The notes under the pieces were generated by a model, which saw only the letters and a list, made by a program, of their open reading frames with translations, ran no database searches and was not told the DNA's origin. Positions 39,843 to 51,800 of a DNA stretch of 64,000 nucleotides are shown piece by piece; positions within the stretch are counted from its first letter, which is position 1, and each line of letters opens with the position of its first letter. This DNA comes from Glossina fuscipes. Its lineage: Eukaryota; Arthropoda; Insecta; Diptera; Glossinidae. The position numbers and the translations under genes are program-made. The stretch covers positions 41,336,991-41,400,990 of the forward strand of contig NW_023998414.1 of the NCBI RefSeq assembly GCF_014805625.2, in the 5' to 3' direction.

Positions 39843-42263
39843 TTATTTTGCACCTAATATTTTATTTATATTTTGCAATTCACGTGTACTCCATGGCTCC
39901 AAAGGATCGGGCGGAGATACCTTCTCTTCACCTCGTTTCAATTTTAATGGCGCTGAACGGCCCCGACTATAATCCATTTCATCAGCACAATACTCCGGGG
40001 AAACTCTACATTCACCATTAACATAACGTGTTCGAATTGCACGGATAATTTATAAAACTCACCGATTCTTTCGTCTTACTCTAGCACTTTTGGCGCGGCG
40101 AGCTGCATCGTCCTGTTGATATTGTCGCTTACGTAAATGAAATTGTTTGATGGTGGCATGAATCTCTTCAGCTGTGGGTTTATCATCGCTGCTTGCGCCC
40201 GTTTGCTCATTACCATCTTCGGTTTCAACGTCAGGCTCTTGTTCCACCGTGAGCACATGTTCAATGGCTATTGCCTCTTGGAAATCGAAATTCTGCAAAT
40301 TTCGTTATATAATTTAAAATTAGATAAAAATTTAAATATTTCTATTTCTTACCGGGATATCATCGGCATTTTCCTCTGACACGTGATCCCAGACTGATGT
40401 GATTAAATTTTCTGGGCTGCTTTCCAAATTATTTTCAGGTATTGTAGCTTTAAATAAAGCCATACGAGTTCTACGAGCCAGTGACAATTTTCCCAATATA
40501 GGTCCGCCTCCATCGCTTTCTTCAGTTTCTACCTCCGCTACCATTTTTAAGAATTGTTCAAGCTTCTCAGGGTCTACAATATCTTTTGGATCTTGAAACA
40601 AGTTTGTCAAATTGCCAGGCAATGACAGGCCCACGTTACAACCGATTTCTGTACCCATATCCTCTTCCTGCATGAAAATCTCATCACATTGCATTATATT
40701 TACGTCGTTTTGATTGTTGGCCTGTAATGTCGTTATTGCGCTTTGCATTTCTACGGACTGCGATTTCATGGTATGTTCCACCAACTCAAAGGCTTTATTG
40801 GCCAGTTGTATAAGACCAGCATAAAACTGGGGATCCTGAGTTTCAGGTTTTTCTTCAGACATTATTATCAAGTCTCTTATTGGATCAGTTGGTGATATAA
40901 TGTCATCTTTCGGAACAGTTGCCGTCTTCGAACAAGTTGAAACACCAGGGGAAAGTTCGGCTGCAAAGTTTAACATATCCATGGCATTTGTAATATTTGC
41001 TTGGATGGCCAATTCGGGATGCAAGTTATATGGATCCTTCAATTTTTTTTTGGTAATCTTAACGGGACTAGATATAGAAGCTCTTCCCCACATAAGACGT
41101 CGCATTTCTTCTCCCGTCATGCCGCGTTTCTTCAAAGCGTTCAATGTTACACGACCGACTCGTTTCCAATTACAAACGGCGCCCTTTCTTTGCTTAGCCC
41201 TTGTCTTACTTTTACTCTTGATAACCATTACTCCTCGCACCTCAAAACCTGAATCATCTGAAGGACCTAACGGTATAGAGTAAGCTTCTAAATAATTCTT
41301 CGCGTCTGCTTGCGGTACAGCTCTCTCGAGAGTTACAACGATTTTTGCCCATTGCTTCATCCATTCCTTTTCCGATTGTTCAATAACGTGCGCGTACGTG
41401 TTGCCCATCATAGCAATCAACATATTCAAGAGTAGAATGGGTACAAAAATCATAAACATTACGAAAACTGTTTTAGATAAATTCGGGTAAGTGGTCTGAT
41501 TCAGATCTGGATACTGAAAGAACGAATAGAAAATAGTATACTAAATCTCAATTATTATTCTTTACGCTTACATTATAATCGCCCAAAGTGGTCTGAAACA
41601 AGGCCATCCATGTGCTGGAAAATGTATTAAACATTGTAGATTGCAACTGCGGATGTCCTTTATACAGAAAATAGAATGCTTGCGAAAATCCGCACAAAAC
41701 AATCGAGTAGATAATGCCAAACGTAAACATATCACCAGTTATCATCGAATAAATCATAGTCACGAATGGCCCGGTTAGGCGAATGGCACTGTAAACAAAA
41801 GCTCGGAATTAATTTCGAGTAAGTATGACGCTAAAATTATACCCTGCGAAAAACATTAACAAAAACCAACTCCCCGGCACAGCAAATATCAATATGGCCT
41901 CCTCAGTATCGGTGTCGCCCATTAAACGAAATGGTATGCAGGATAAAATCAATATATTCGATACTAAAAATATAGCTTTCGCGGGAGCGTGAGACTACAA
42001 TCGCGATCGAATGATTTCAAAAAAAGTAAAGGTTACCTCAAGCGAAAATTTTTTCACATTTCTTACCAACTGTTTAAGAAATGCTGATAATCCTTGATTT
42101 TTGATTTCATCTCCCTGCTGAAAAATTAGAAAACTTAGAACACCTGCAATCGTTGCCAACTCAGCACAATAACGAGCTATAGTTTGGACATCATAATCTT
42201 CTGCCTCCTGATTTAGCTTTCTAACTTCTCCCCCTTTAGTTTTATAATCGCTATCTTCGTTAT

Positions 42264-42294
<31 letters not shown>

Positions 42295-43747
42295 ATCTGT
42301 ATCATGCATCGGCCTTAAGTATACAGATACCGAGAGGCAAAGCAGATGCACCATAAGAATTAGAAGGCGTTTAAGAAATTGATTTTGGGCAAATGTTTTC
42401 CATTTTTCCTCAAGCAAACGTTGAATAATTCCACCGTCCAGCATATCTAAATGTTCTTCTTTTGTTCCATTCAATATAATAAACAAAGCCGAATTCCAAT
42501 CTACGAAAAAAGGACTGTTTAGGAGTGTTTAACTGCGAAAAGCCTATATATCCCACTTGTGCGTCCGTCTGGCAGTAAAGTATCCAAAGCATTTAACGGA
42601 TAACCAGAGCAAGTTATGTTGCTGTAACGCCAAAATTCACGAGCTGACAACTCTAACATTTCGCGAAATACTTCGGCTCGCCCTAGTTTACAAGCCAGAG
42701 TTAACGGTGTCAATCCACCATGATTAGCGATGCCGTTTTTTGCGGGAGTCTTCGGATGACGTAAAGCGTAACCGAACATATCCTAAAAAAGGTTAAAATT
42801 ATGAAAGGATCTATTCGATCTTATCGAAAACATATATTTACCAATTTGTCGCATACTACTACCATATGCAAGATCATATTTCCGAATGAATCTTGAGCAT
42901 CAGGATCAGCGCCATGATCTATAATCAAATTGTAGACACTTTCATTAGCACAACAAGCTGCCCAAGCCAAGGGATATTCGCCCATGTAAGCAAGACCTTC
43001 GTAATCGGTAGATTTGGCCGGATTAGAGCGCTGTTGATCCCTTGGCAAAAAAAAGCTACCCACAGCCCTTTGATTTATATCCGCTCCTGCCTCTATTAGA
43101 TCGGCAACCAATTCGTTGTTACTATAAGCAATAGCTAAATGTAGAGCACTAGCACCCAAATACTCTTCTCCCTCCATTACATCCAAAGCCAAGCGTGGAA
43201 ATACTCTTAGCAAAATGCGAGCCAATTTTGTATGCACTTTACTATCACATATGATTAGCACATGCAACAAACTTTCACCTAAAGCACCACGATATTGCAT
43301 TTGCCAACAGGCACTGTGATCCTGCCATTTACCCAAAGGATCGTGTATAGAAAGTGAGGCCTCAATGGGTATAGTGACTTCAGTATGATCGCGATATTTC
43401 CAGCGTAAAAACTCTGCCCGATTGATTACTTGACCTTTTCCGTCATTATACATAAAAACCGCAAATTGATCGCGTATCAATTGCTCTACAGCAACAAGAC
43501 CACCCGTATTGATGGCATCAATGAGATCGCCTCCTTTACCGTGAAGTGAAGAGTGAAACGATTCATTTTAGGTTTTTCTTTCTCTTAGAGTAAGAATTCA
43601 AATTTTACCTCGTTTAAAATCCGCCAATTTGTACAGTAGACATTTATTTGTAGTGGCCGATGATTGAGAAATGACGGCATCGAGTATAGCCCCAGGTTTC
43701 ATTTCCTGAGGTCTTTTGCGTAGACATTTCTTTAGAAAGAATTTCAT
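39843..43747 (-). CDS. iav: TRPV-family cation channel Inactive, nine coding exons, complete
   Basis: Coding exons on the minus strand, in order: 43747-43609, 43533-42842, 42782-42557, 42500-42037, 41994-41843, 41788-41572, 41513-40353, 40292-40063, 40005-39843 (TAA 39845-39843). They sum to 3444 nt, 1147 residues, with every phase consistent. The ATG is preceded by CAAA and by an in-frame TAA 12 nt upstream. Ankyrin repeats occupy about residues 130-325 ([46 protein letters not shown]). S1 is about 396-414, S2 about 463-483, S3 about 510-530, S4 about 538-558, S5 about 578-600, the pore loop about 615-630 (TTLGDYN), S6 about 645-667 (NMLIAMMGN), followed by a TRP-box-like helix ([10 protein letters not shown], 678-687). 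The C-terminal tail is about 450 residues with a basic stretch at about 729-760. In Drosophila, Iav forms a heteromer with Nanchung in chordotonal cilia. I chose iav over nan because Iav is about 1120 residues and Nan about 830; the family call is firm and the paralogue call is inferred. Confidence 0.9.
41995..42036 (-). other. iav: Very short (42 nt) intron 4 of iav
   Basis: GTAACC donor and TTGTAG acceptor enclose only 42 nt. Read-through would hit a TAG at the acceptor itself, so splicing is required to join the S2-S3 loop (ending FSLE) to the S3 exon (starting SHAPAKAIF). The other introns of the gene are 54-75 nt. Confidence 0.85.
42239..42305 (-). repeat. iav: Acidic low-complexity tract (GAC repeat) in the iav S1-S2 loop
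   Basis: A run of Asp codons at residues 421-432 (eight Asp, Gly, three Asp), continuing as N-E-D-S-D, lies between S1 and S2 of the channel. It is encoded by an almost pure GAC trinucleotide repeat, so its length may vary between alleles. The flanks ([12 protein letters not shown] before, [11 protein letters not shown] after) read as normal protein. Confidence 0.85.
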
Positions 43748-43801
43748 TTTGCAAAATTATTAGGCAAAAATAAAATCAACTTTTCTTAAACTTTGCAAAA
43801 A

Positions 43802-43807
43802 TGTTTA
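43802..43807 (-). promoter_or_regulatory. Forkhead (Fd3F-type) core between X-box and iav ATG
   Basis: TAAACA on the minus strand, in the context TTAAACA, matches 6 of 7 positions of the forkhead consensus RYMAAYA. It sits between the X-box and the ATG. Fd3F acts with RFX on iav and nan in Drosophila. A six-base core is common in AT-rich DNA, so this rests on position. Confidence 0.25.
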
Positions 43808-43848
43808 ATCGATTGCTGTATGGGTCACTAAAGAAACTATTCGAAAAT

Positions 43849-43862
43849 GTTGCCACGGTTAC
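43849..43862. promoter_or_regulatory. X-box-like RFX binding site upstream of iav
   Basis: GTTGCCACGGTTAC is an imperfect palindrome: half-sites GTTGCC and GTAACC (reverse strand) with a 2 nt spacer, close to the RFX consensus GTTRCC-N2-GGYAAC. It lies 102-115 bp upstream of the iav ATG, the usual distance for ciliary X-boxes. Rfx is known to control iav in Drosophila chordotonal neurons. One half-site departs from the consensus at one base. Confidence 0.6.
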
Positions 43863-44599
43863 TAGCGGTAGCGGAACGCGACGACACTAAGCAACCGCTA
43901 TTACTCTCTCACTTAGACACGTTCTTATATTTCTCATAACTAGTTGTGAGACAAGAAAAATAACAAAAAAAAAAAAAAATAATATCTCACTGGGCGCAGA
44001 ACGGCAGGCCACCAGTTCATATGCAGGAAACAAGTAGGCCTGGCATGAAATTAAGCATTGTATCAAAAAAAAGAAAAAAGCCCATTTGGCGAAAAAGTAT
44101 TAATCCATTTGCAAAAATATGGATATTTTAAAGGTCAACTGCATACGACAACAATGCACAAGAGACCGAATAAATGCTGTTGTAACAGAGCTATACGTTA
44201 GGTGCAACCGAAGGCATATTGTGAATCGAAACAAATCGAGCAACTAGCTATCGGAACTGAAAAAAGTAGTCAATAAAATATATCTCATACGTCGTCAACG
44301 AAGACAACGTCAGAGATAGTGTACGTCTTTAGTTAGTTAAAAGTGAGGGGAGTCTTTTATACATCTGCCATATGAAGTCAATATGGAAACTGATCACTCG
44401 ATTGAGTCGAGCCATATACGATTTGGATCAAACTCTTCGAAAACCCCGGCATACAAAATGTTGCATATATACTTTCGTACTATTGTCATAATCTACACCC
44501 ACCCTATGGTACAAGGGTTTATTGCAGGTAGATTCAATATACCAAAGAGCTTGAAATAAACTCACTTTCTATTATGTATACCGATCGACACAGAATCGC

Positions 44600-44815
44600 T
44601 TTCCTGTCTCTCCGTCTTGATGTATTCCGATCAACTTGCAGGGCCTACGTATTTGAGATATTTGCCCAAGGACGGACGAACGCTATTGCAAATCGTTCGA
44701 TTCGGAATACGTTTTGCGATCACTTCCTATATAACGCTTCATTATGAATAACGATGGTAACGATGGTGGTAGGGTATTGATGGATATTTAATGGTGCGCA
44801 GTTACCTACTATCGC
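44600..44815 (+). repeat. Degenerate dispersed repeat, copy C
   Basis: Contains GGACGGACGAACGCTATTGC, then AAATCGTTCGATTCGG, then a CACTTCCTATATAACGC box that corresponds to CACTTCCGTTATAACGC in copy A, and a final GCAGTTACCTACTAT. It lies about 0.85 kb upstream of the iav start, on the opposite strand. Confidence 0.5.
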
Positions 44816-45691
44816 GTTTTCACTTCTTTTTTAGTAAATAATTTCAAGTATATATAAATTTGATCTTTAAAGAGTACAGCAATTAATGATAGCGGATAGC
44901 GGACCTTCTTGATTTTCATATTAATCAATTGTAGCATTAGACAATAGGCCACATTTGGGTGAATTAGATAGGAGAGAAAATAACAAATCATTCGTTAATT
45001 CATTTAAGTTGGAAATATTGAGAAAGGCATAAGTTTATGTATTCAAGAGAATAAATGAATTTTGCTTGTATGTAAAATGTTTAAAGAAGAACATTTTGAT
45101 AAACCCTTAGGATTGATTTTACTACAAATATCCAAAACTCGTACTTAAAAGGAAAAATAATTTTCTCAATTACGAAAATTTTGAAAAATTGATGAATGCT
45201 ATGATATTCTATTGATTTGTATAAGAGACAGCACCAGTGTTCAAATAACTATAGAAGAGCATAACATACGCGTGCTTTTACATTCATATGCATAGCCGTA
45301 CATACATTTACAATTCTTATCGATTCACTGCATGCATTCTGCATACATAGATACACATATACATTTATAAATTCAATGGAACGTGCATGCATATGTAGAC
45401 ATGTGTAGGAATGCTCTAGCAACAAAAGCAAGCATTCCTGAGTATATGGGTGGAGTTTTCCAATGGCCAAAAGCCATATACACATACATTTATTTATAGA
45501 TATATACATATATGTATGCATGCATAGTAAAGCAATGATGTAGGTATCCATCTACAAGTGGAAATGAAAGTAAAGCAACTATGCCAACACGTCCAATCAG
45601 AATCGAAACTTAGTAAACGTGACACCAACACGCAAGAAAGAGTGTATGACAAAAACTGTGAAAAACAAGAAAAACTCGAAAAAAAAAAAAA

Positions 45692-45722
45692 AACAGAAAA
45701 CAGAAAACAGAAAACAGAAAAC
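45692..45722 (+). repeat. (ACAGAAA)n minisatellite
   Basis: About four 7 bp units, directly after a 13 nt A run. Confidence 0.85.
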
Positions 45723-45971
45723 TACATGTACATACACATACATGTATGAAAAAAGAAGAACGACGACTGACTATATACGGCGAAAGAACAGAATTTTTCA
45801 CACAATAAAAGATACAAATAAAATACACAGAAAAAAAATACGTATTTATGTATATATATATAAAAGAAGAACATATTTATATATGTATAAATACATATTT
45901 CCTTATGTATGTGTAAATTTTTTCTCGTGGGCTACAAAAAATATTTAAAAATACTCATATGTATATACACG

Positions 45972-45973
<2 letters not shown>

Positions 45974-46010
<37 letters not shown>

Positions 46011-46080
46011 CAACTGATATATTGCACAGGGAAGGTTTACTTAATCTGTGTATGTCTAATTGTATGTATGTATATGTACG

Positions 46081-46112
<32 letters not shown>
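45974..46112 (+). repeat. (AT)n and (GT)n pair
   Basis: About 17 AT units at 45974-46009 and 12 GT units at 46088-46112, separated by GTAT-rich sequence. Confidence 0.9.
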
Positions 46113-46113
<1 letters not shown>

Positions 46114-46556
46114 ATGATTATCATAAAGAAAAAGAAATTGAATTGCAAGCATAAAAAATTTCGCCTTCTCACTCACTCACTTACTTATAATATATGAGAT
46201 TTTGTACGGTTGGCTTGTGTATTTGTAAATATCTATGTGTTTTATATATGCAGTTTTTTGCATTCTTTTCAGTTGTTGCAAGAAATTATTGAGGTGAATG
46301 AGAATTGGTTATATTTACAACAAAACAAGCAAAAAAAAAACTGTTTTACATTTTCATCCATTTACTGTTTGCAGAAAAACAAAAATTTGTACAATAATTC
46401 CTGCCCCGTTTGACGTTGAATTTCGAACGAATCGAATAGAATCTAGAGAAATTTGCTTCTGAATTCGACTGATCCTACTAATGGGAATTTTTACAAAGGC
46501 CCGAACATTTTTTGATGTTATCGGTTAGCGGTATTTGGATACGATGTTAGTACTTG

Positions 46557-46558
<2 letters not shown>

Positions 46559-46587
<29 letters not shown>

Positions 46588-46733
46588 TTCGCCACAGAAA
46601 TAAATTCTAAGACTAAACTCTTAAAAGCACTAGCATCTAAGGCTATCGGCTTTTATTAAAAACTCTACCGCACTTGAGATTCGAACCCACGACCATTGAC
46701 TTGCTAGTCGAGATTCCTCCCCTTCGGCTACTC
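46559..46733 (-). mobile_element. tRNA-derived SINE, copy 2 (best preserved)
   Basis: On the minus strand it starts GAGTAGCCGAAGG, has the B-box GGGTTCGAATC (46678-46688) and ends in a perfect (AAT)n tail at about 46560-46585. It is very similar to copy 1 through the tRNA-like head and the body (AAAAGCCGATAGCCTTAGAT). Exact 10 bp duplications, TACAAGTACT when read on the minus strand, flank it at 46734-46743 and 46549-46558. The canonical B-box and uninterrupted tail suggest it is younger than the other copies. Confidence 0.85.
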
Positions 46734-47940
46734 AGTACTTGTAATGACTCAGCTTCCCATTCTTCCTAATGTTTACACTTGCATCGAACATACACAAAAA
46801 TATTATTTCCCCTTCCCTTCACCACACCTCCGAAGCCCAGTTTTCAGTCTTTTCTAATCATCACCAGGCCGCCACACATATGGAAGGCATGAACTGATTT
46901 GTGAACCCCACGCAAAAAATGAACTAAGTATCATTAACATCACACAAGAGGGAAATTGCACTTGGCCTGATCAGCATATTAGAACATCCGCTATTCGTAT
47001 TGTTGTACATCACGAAAAAGATTGCATTGCATTGATTTTACATTTCAGGCTAATCATGGCTACGCGAGCTATGTTTTGACCGTTATTCAGTACTCCAAGT
47101 GCTCGAAGTGTCCAGGTGTAGTAGAATGCTCATTGTAGGCATGGTCTTATGTACGGATTTTTAAAGGAGGCTTATAAACGATCACATGGGCGTAACATAT
47201 CTAATTTTAATCTTGTAAGAAGGATCTATCAAACGCAATTTCCTCTTCCTCGTCAACATTCTGAACGGTTTGCTTGCTGTGCTTCACTTTGTCTTTAAAC
47301 TAATACGCTCTCAACTATCAAAATTTCTGAAGTTTTTCATTCAATACGTGCTTCTGCTGATATTCTTTTTACAAATTGATTTATATCTCTTTGAAACTAG
47401 TTTTAACCTTCCAATCATTTACGCATAAGAAATTTGAATCATATCGTCAACGATATTGAAATCATCAGACCCATAAAATGGTGGTGGGATAGAAAATGAA
47501 AATTTGATGAAAAATGCCATATTACGCGTAGTAACGCGTTAATGTTGATTGAATCGACTAAGATTTTATTGATTGGTTTCTTTCGTTAACCATTAAATGA
47601 GATTCCATTCCATTACAATTCCAATTTAAATAGCAAACTTTGATTCGAAATTACTTGCAATACAATACCAAGTATTTGTTTCAATTCGAAGCATACTTTT
47701 ACCAGGTCTTTGTAAAAAACGGCTAAAATGACGAAGGGGCCAAAACAAGGGAAATATTTTTTTAATAATACAGGAAGTAATACATACGGATTTCAAAGCG
47801 TACATGAAACAATTTGATAGGAAAACAACCGTAACGCACACATACATTTTACGTTCAAATTATTCAAAATACTTGTTATTCTATTGCAGAAAGTATTAAC
47901 TCATTTTTGGAAGCAATTTTTAATTTGTTTCTCTCTCTAT

Positions 47941-47973
47941 GTATGTATGTGTGTGTGTGTGTGTGTGTGTGTA
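47941..47973 (+). repeat. (GT)n microsatellite
   Basis: About 16 GT units with two GTAT units at the start, 75 bp before the candidate first exon at 48.05 kb. It gives a false Val-Cys run if read as an N-terminal extension of that exon. Confidence 0.9.
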
Positions 47974-48047
47974 TACATTTGTGTGTAAAATTTTCTATTT
48001 TAAAATACGTTACTAACACAAATACCGAAATTCTAATTTGTATTTTA

Positions 48048-48157
48048 ATGGATTTGTCTGGCGAGAGAGAAGCACAAGAACAAAAACGAAGTACAACACA
48101 ATCTAATACCTCGGTTGGCCTGCTCCCCCAAACTCCCGGCGTGCCACCATTCAGTTA
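48048..48157 (+). CDS. Probable first coding exon of an unidentified plus-strand gene
   Basis: ATG at 48048 opens 36 codons starting MDLSGEREAQEQKRSTTQSN and ending SVGLLPQTPGVPPFS, a polar, Pro-rich N-terminus unlike the surrounding repetitive DNA. The exon would end at 48157 before a perfect GTAAGT donor (48158-48163), in phase 2, so the next exon would complete a TA- codon (probably Tyr). Without splicing the frame stops at once at TAG. I found no matching downstream exon, so the intron is long or the gene extends beyond the window. The N-terminus suggests no family to me. Confidence 0.45.
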
Positions 48158-48370
48158 GTAAGTGAGTACCTTTGTCAATTTTAACAACTAACGACGACCG
48201 AGATTTTAGTTTAGTTTAATTTTTACAGAAAGAGTTAAGAAACCTTTACTTTTCTTCTAAGCACACAAGGGATGTACACACAATTCTATGTAAATTATTT
48301 TTACGCATACGTTACGGTAACCCAAACATACCCTTTCAGGTGAGACAAAAGTATTGTTATGCGAAGTTTG

Positions 48371-48393
48371 TATATATACAATATATATGTATA

Positions 48394-48429
<36 letters not shown>
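48371..48429 (+). repeat. (TA)n / (GTATATAT)n tract
   Basis: About 59 bp of TA units broken by G at regular spacing. Confidence 0.9.
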
Positions 48430-48432
<3 letters not shown>

Positions 48433-48845
48433 TCACTGACTTGGATTTATGCTTAGCGGCTAACCGCAACAATTAGAAACGCTTGCATAAGGTTTTTTAA
48501 GGTTATGTAAGGTTTTTTTTTTCTCTTGCAAAATTTTGTTACTACTCTTCAAGTTTAAGTGTAATTTTGTATAAAATTTATAAATAACCTAAGATTTGTT
48601 AAACTTTATTGATTATTCCTTTTTTAAAGTTTTTTTCTTTTTTTTTTTTTTTTTTTAAAGTCATTTAAGTAGACAAACAGGAGCTTATTTCGAGACAAAA
48701 TAATAATAATAATAATAATGATGATATAAAAGCAGAGAAAAATTATAAAAGTCGGCCAAAGATTTTTGAACTTATAAAACATATGAAAAGTTCTTCTTCT
48801 AACTTCTTCTCTCTGGTGGGGTTTCCATTATACTCTAAGTTATCC

Positions 48846-48847
48846 TA

Positions 48848-48880
<33 letters not shown>
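48846..48880 (+). repeat. (TA)n microsatellite
   Basis: About 16 TA units with one G interruption. Confidence 0.9.
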
Positions 48881-51800
48881 GCTACCCACCATATTTCGTT
48901 TTCTTCTAGTAGTGTTTCTTAGCAAGTAATGAAACGAAAAGCGGAATGTTTTTAATTTAAAACAAAAGTTTACTTTCAAAGTCATTCTTAACCAAGTTTT
49001 TCCCAACAAAGTTCTTGGGCAACTAAACTAAAACGCCAAACCAAATAACAGCAACAAAATACTTTTCACATATACACATAGCTACCGCAGCGCTTAAGCA
49101 ACAGATGAATTTTAATATACATGCACGCCATCAAATATATTGACATAACAAAGTGTGCAAAGTCCCCGTTAAGATTTTATTCAAATTATTTTTAAATTAT
49201 TTTTAATGTACAATAAACATGCGTAAATCTGAACTATCTATATATTCATCTTGAATCAAATCTTCGATCTTTTGTACACACAATATCACAATATTTTCAT
49301 TAATTTCAGAGAAAATTTTACTTAACTTAGGATGAATTCTTGCAATGAATCATAAAATGGCAAATGAAAATTTTTCCATATTTGCTTCTTTTTTTTTTTT
49401 TTTTTTAATCGACAGAGTACTTACAAACGAATCGAATCTGTTTCCATTATCCCTGCTGCAAAATCGAACAAGACGTATATACTCTAAGAGATATTCTTCT
49501 ATATTGTTTGGGTGTTCCGAATAGAGAAAAATTGAATACCGGCAGACGGATACGTCGACAAAACTGATTATGCACTCTCCGCTATTCCATAAATAATTTA
49601 ATAACAATATTAAAGACTAAAATTGCAATAATAATAATTAATACAAACTTTACCAGCTATGCGACATATTATTTTGTCTCATTGCGACTGCGTATCCGGG
49701 AGCCTTTAATTTTTCCAAATATTAATTCACCAACACGGCATGACAGCCAAATCCTATTTACGATTTCCTGCCACTCTTACATGCAATTTCTCTCCTCGAT
49801 CACCATCAGGCCCATATGGACGGAAGACATCCCTACAGAATTGCTGGTCAAATTACTATTTATTGTTGCAAATAAATGCAGTCTGACGATGCCTTAAACT
49901 TAGTACTACAGGTTACTTTGTTCGTGTAAAGAAATGCGAAAATCCGACTCTTACTACTCAAAAAAAAGACAAAACCTCAATTGTACACCCTATAGGATGC
50001 TCTCTGGAGCTACTTAAAGTATGAATGCCGTACACCTTCAATTCATGAGGCCACGCGATCGAATATGTACACAGGTTCTTTAATGTGGCCCTGGGGAACT
50101 TATAAAACGAGATGCACTTCCTTGCCGTTCGCGATTTCAACGATACCAAATTATGTTTAGTGCAAGTAAAGTAGCAATGAATATATGTAAATTTTGATGA
50201 AAACTTGCATATTTGCAAATAATCGGTAAATGCTGTCAAAAAGTATTTTATCGGATTAAATGCTGAAATTCAAAATAGTTTAGATCGAAGAGCAAACCGA
50301 AATCCATTCGCAAAAATCAACCCAAAGTCATTTTTTTTGCATTACGTCTGTCCGTCCGTCCATACGCCAAAGCCAGTATGCGATACGTTGAAAGCACTTA
50401 ACTGGGAAGTGCTAGCCCTTGCTTGCTCACCAACATCATCTCTTACGCAACTTTCGTAACAACGAAAAAACAACGGCTATTCGACCTGCGAATTGACAGA
50501 CAACTGGGAAAAATGCATAGTTGGACAGGCGATGGACAATACTTCGAATAAAATATTTTTATCATTATCATACAACAAGCGTGCATTTTCCATATAAATA
50601 TTCCAGTTTCATACGTACAGACATGCCATGTACTTTCGGTAATTTCGGATTGAAATTCCAGATTTATTGAACTCTGGAGAGTATACTGTAATAATTGAAA
50701 ATGAAATGCTAGATGGGTCTTATGGGTTATTATGGATGAGATACTGATGTGTGATCAAGTTCGTTCAACATTTACGATTTTCCTGTTCTAGGTAAAGACC
50801 AGGAGACTGAAAAATCGTATATGAAATTGTTTAATTGTTTGTCTGTACTTTAATAATACATCTTTATAGTAATATTAATTTAACTTATACTTCAATTGCT
50901 TGCTATATACACAACTATATATATGCACGTAATATTATATAAGATCATTGCTTTTGAATATGTAAGAACTCCCCGAAGATAGTCTAGAAGAAGTGTAGCT
51001 TCGCTAGGTCTTATGGTTTACTTAAAAACAACAAAAAAAAAAAACTTTTATTGCTTCGAAAATCTTATGCAAATAATCTCTCATCGCATAGCCGGTAATC
51101 GTATCTACTCATTCACTTTTCATCACCGCATTGAATAGAGTTTCCGGCTATTGTTTTTATAACGTTTTTTTTTTCTTTTTGATTTATTTCCTTTTATTGA
51201 TTCAATCAATTTATTTCAATATATCAAATTCTTTGCGCAAACAAACCGCAGGCAGAGAGACTTTTCTACTTTCCATCTCATAAATTTGCCCCGCACTTTC
51301 GAGACATGATTTGCAGCTGTTTCTGTGTCGTCTTTTGTCACACTTCTATTTGTCATTTCGTGGCAAGTGTACTGTGTAGATTTCTGTGTACATATATCGA
51401 TTGCCATAAGTACGTATAACTACCAGGAATGGCAGAATATTTAGCTTTTTCTTTCCGTGGGCAACAAAAGAAAGCATCCTGTTAATTGTACAAGGCTTGT
51501 TTAACTGCGACAATTTGATAACCTGCACTAGCGCTGCATAGCTCACTCGGACATTAACATAATACCGATAAAACCCCCTTGACTTGTATATACTAAAAAA
51601 TTTGTACGTAGAGTAAGATTAATGTTTATAGCATATTGCAGATCAGACAATATTGAGATAGAGATATGCAACGTATTTTCTTGCTTCAATTATATATCAA
51701 TATCTATACATATATAACTATCGGTTTTAGAGTTCCATAATAGTAAGTTCGTGTAAAAAAAAATATAACTTTTGTATACCTTGGGAAAAATAAGAATTGT

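Larger units (their letters stand above)
43920..46548. other. Non-coding upstream flank of iav
   Basis: Contains repeat copy C, poly-A runs, the ACAGAAA array and AT/GT tracts. Beyond the X-box region I see no further regulatory motif I would defend. Confidence 0.55.

Noticed and set aside
40900..41283. 127-codon plus-strand frame
   Set aside because: Lies antisense to the long seventh exon of iav, whose protein matches the channel family.
39843..43747. Alternative call of the TRPV gene as nanchung
   Set aside because: The predicted length of 1147 residues and long tail fit Inactive (about 1120) rather than Nanchung (about 830); not checked by alignment.
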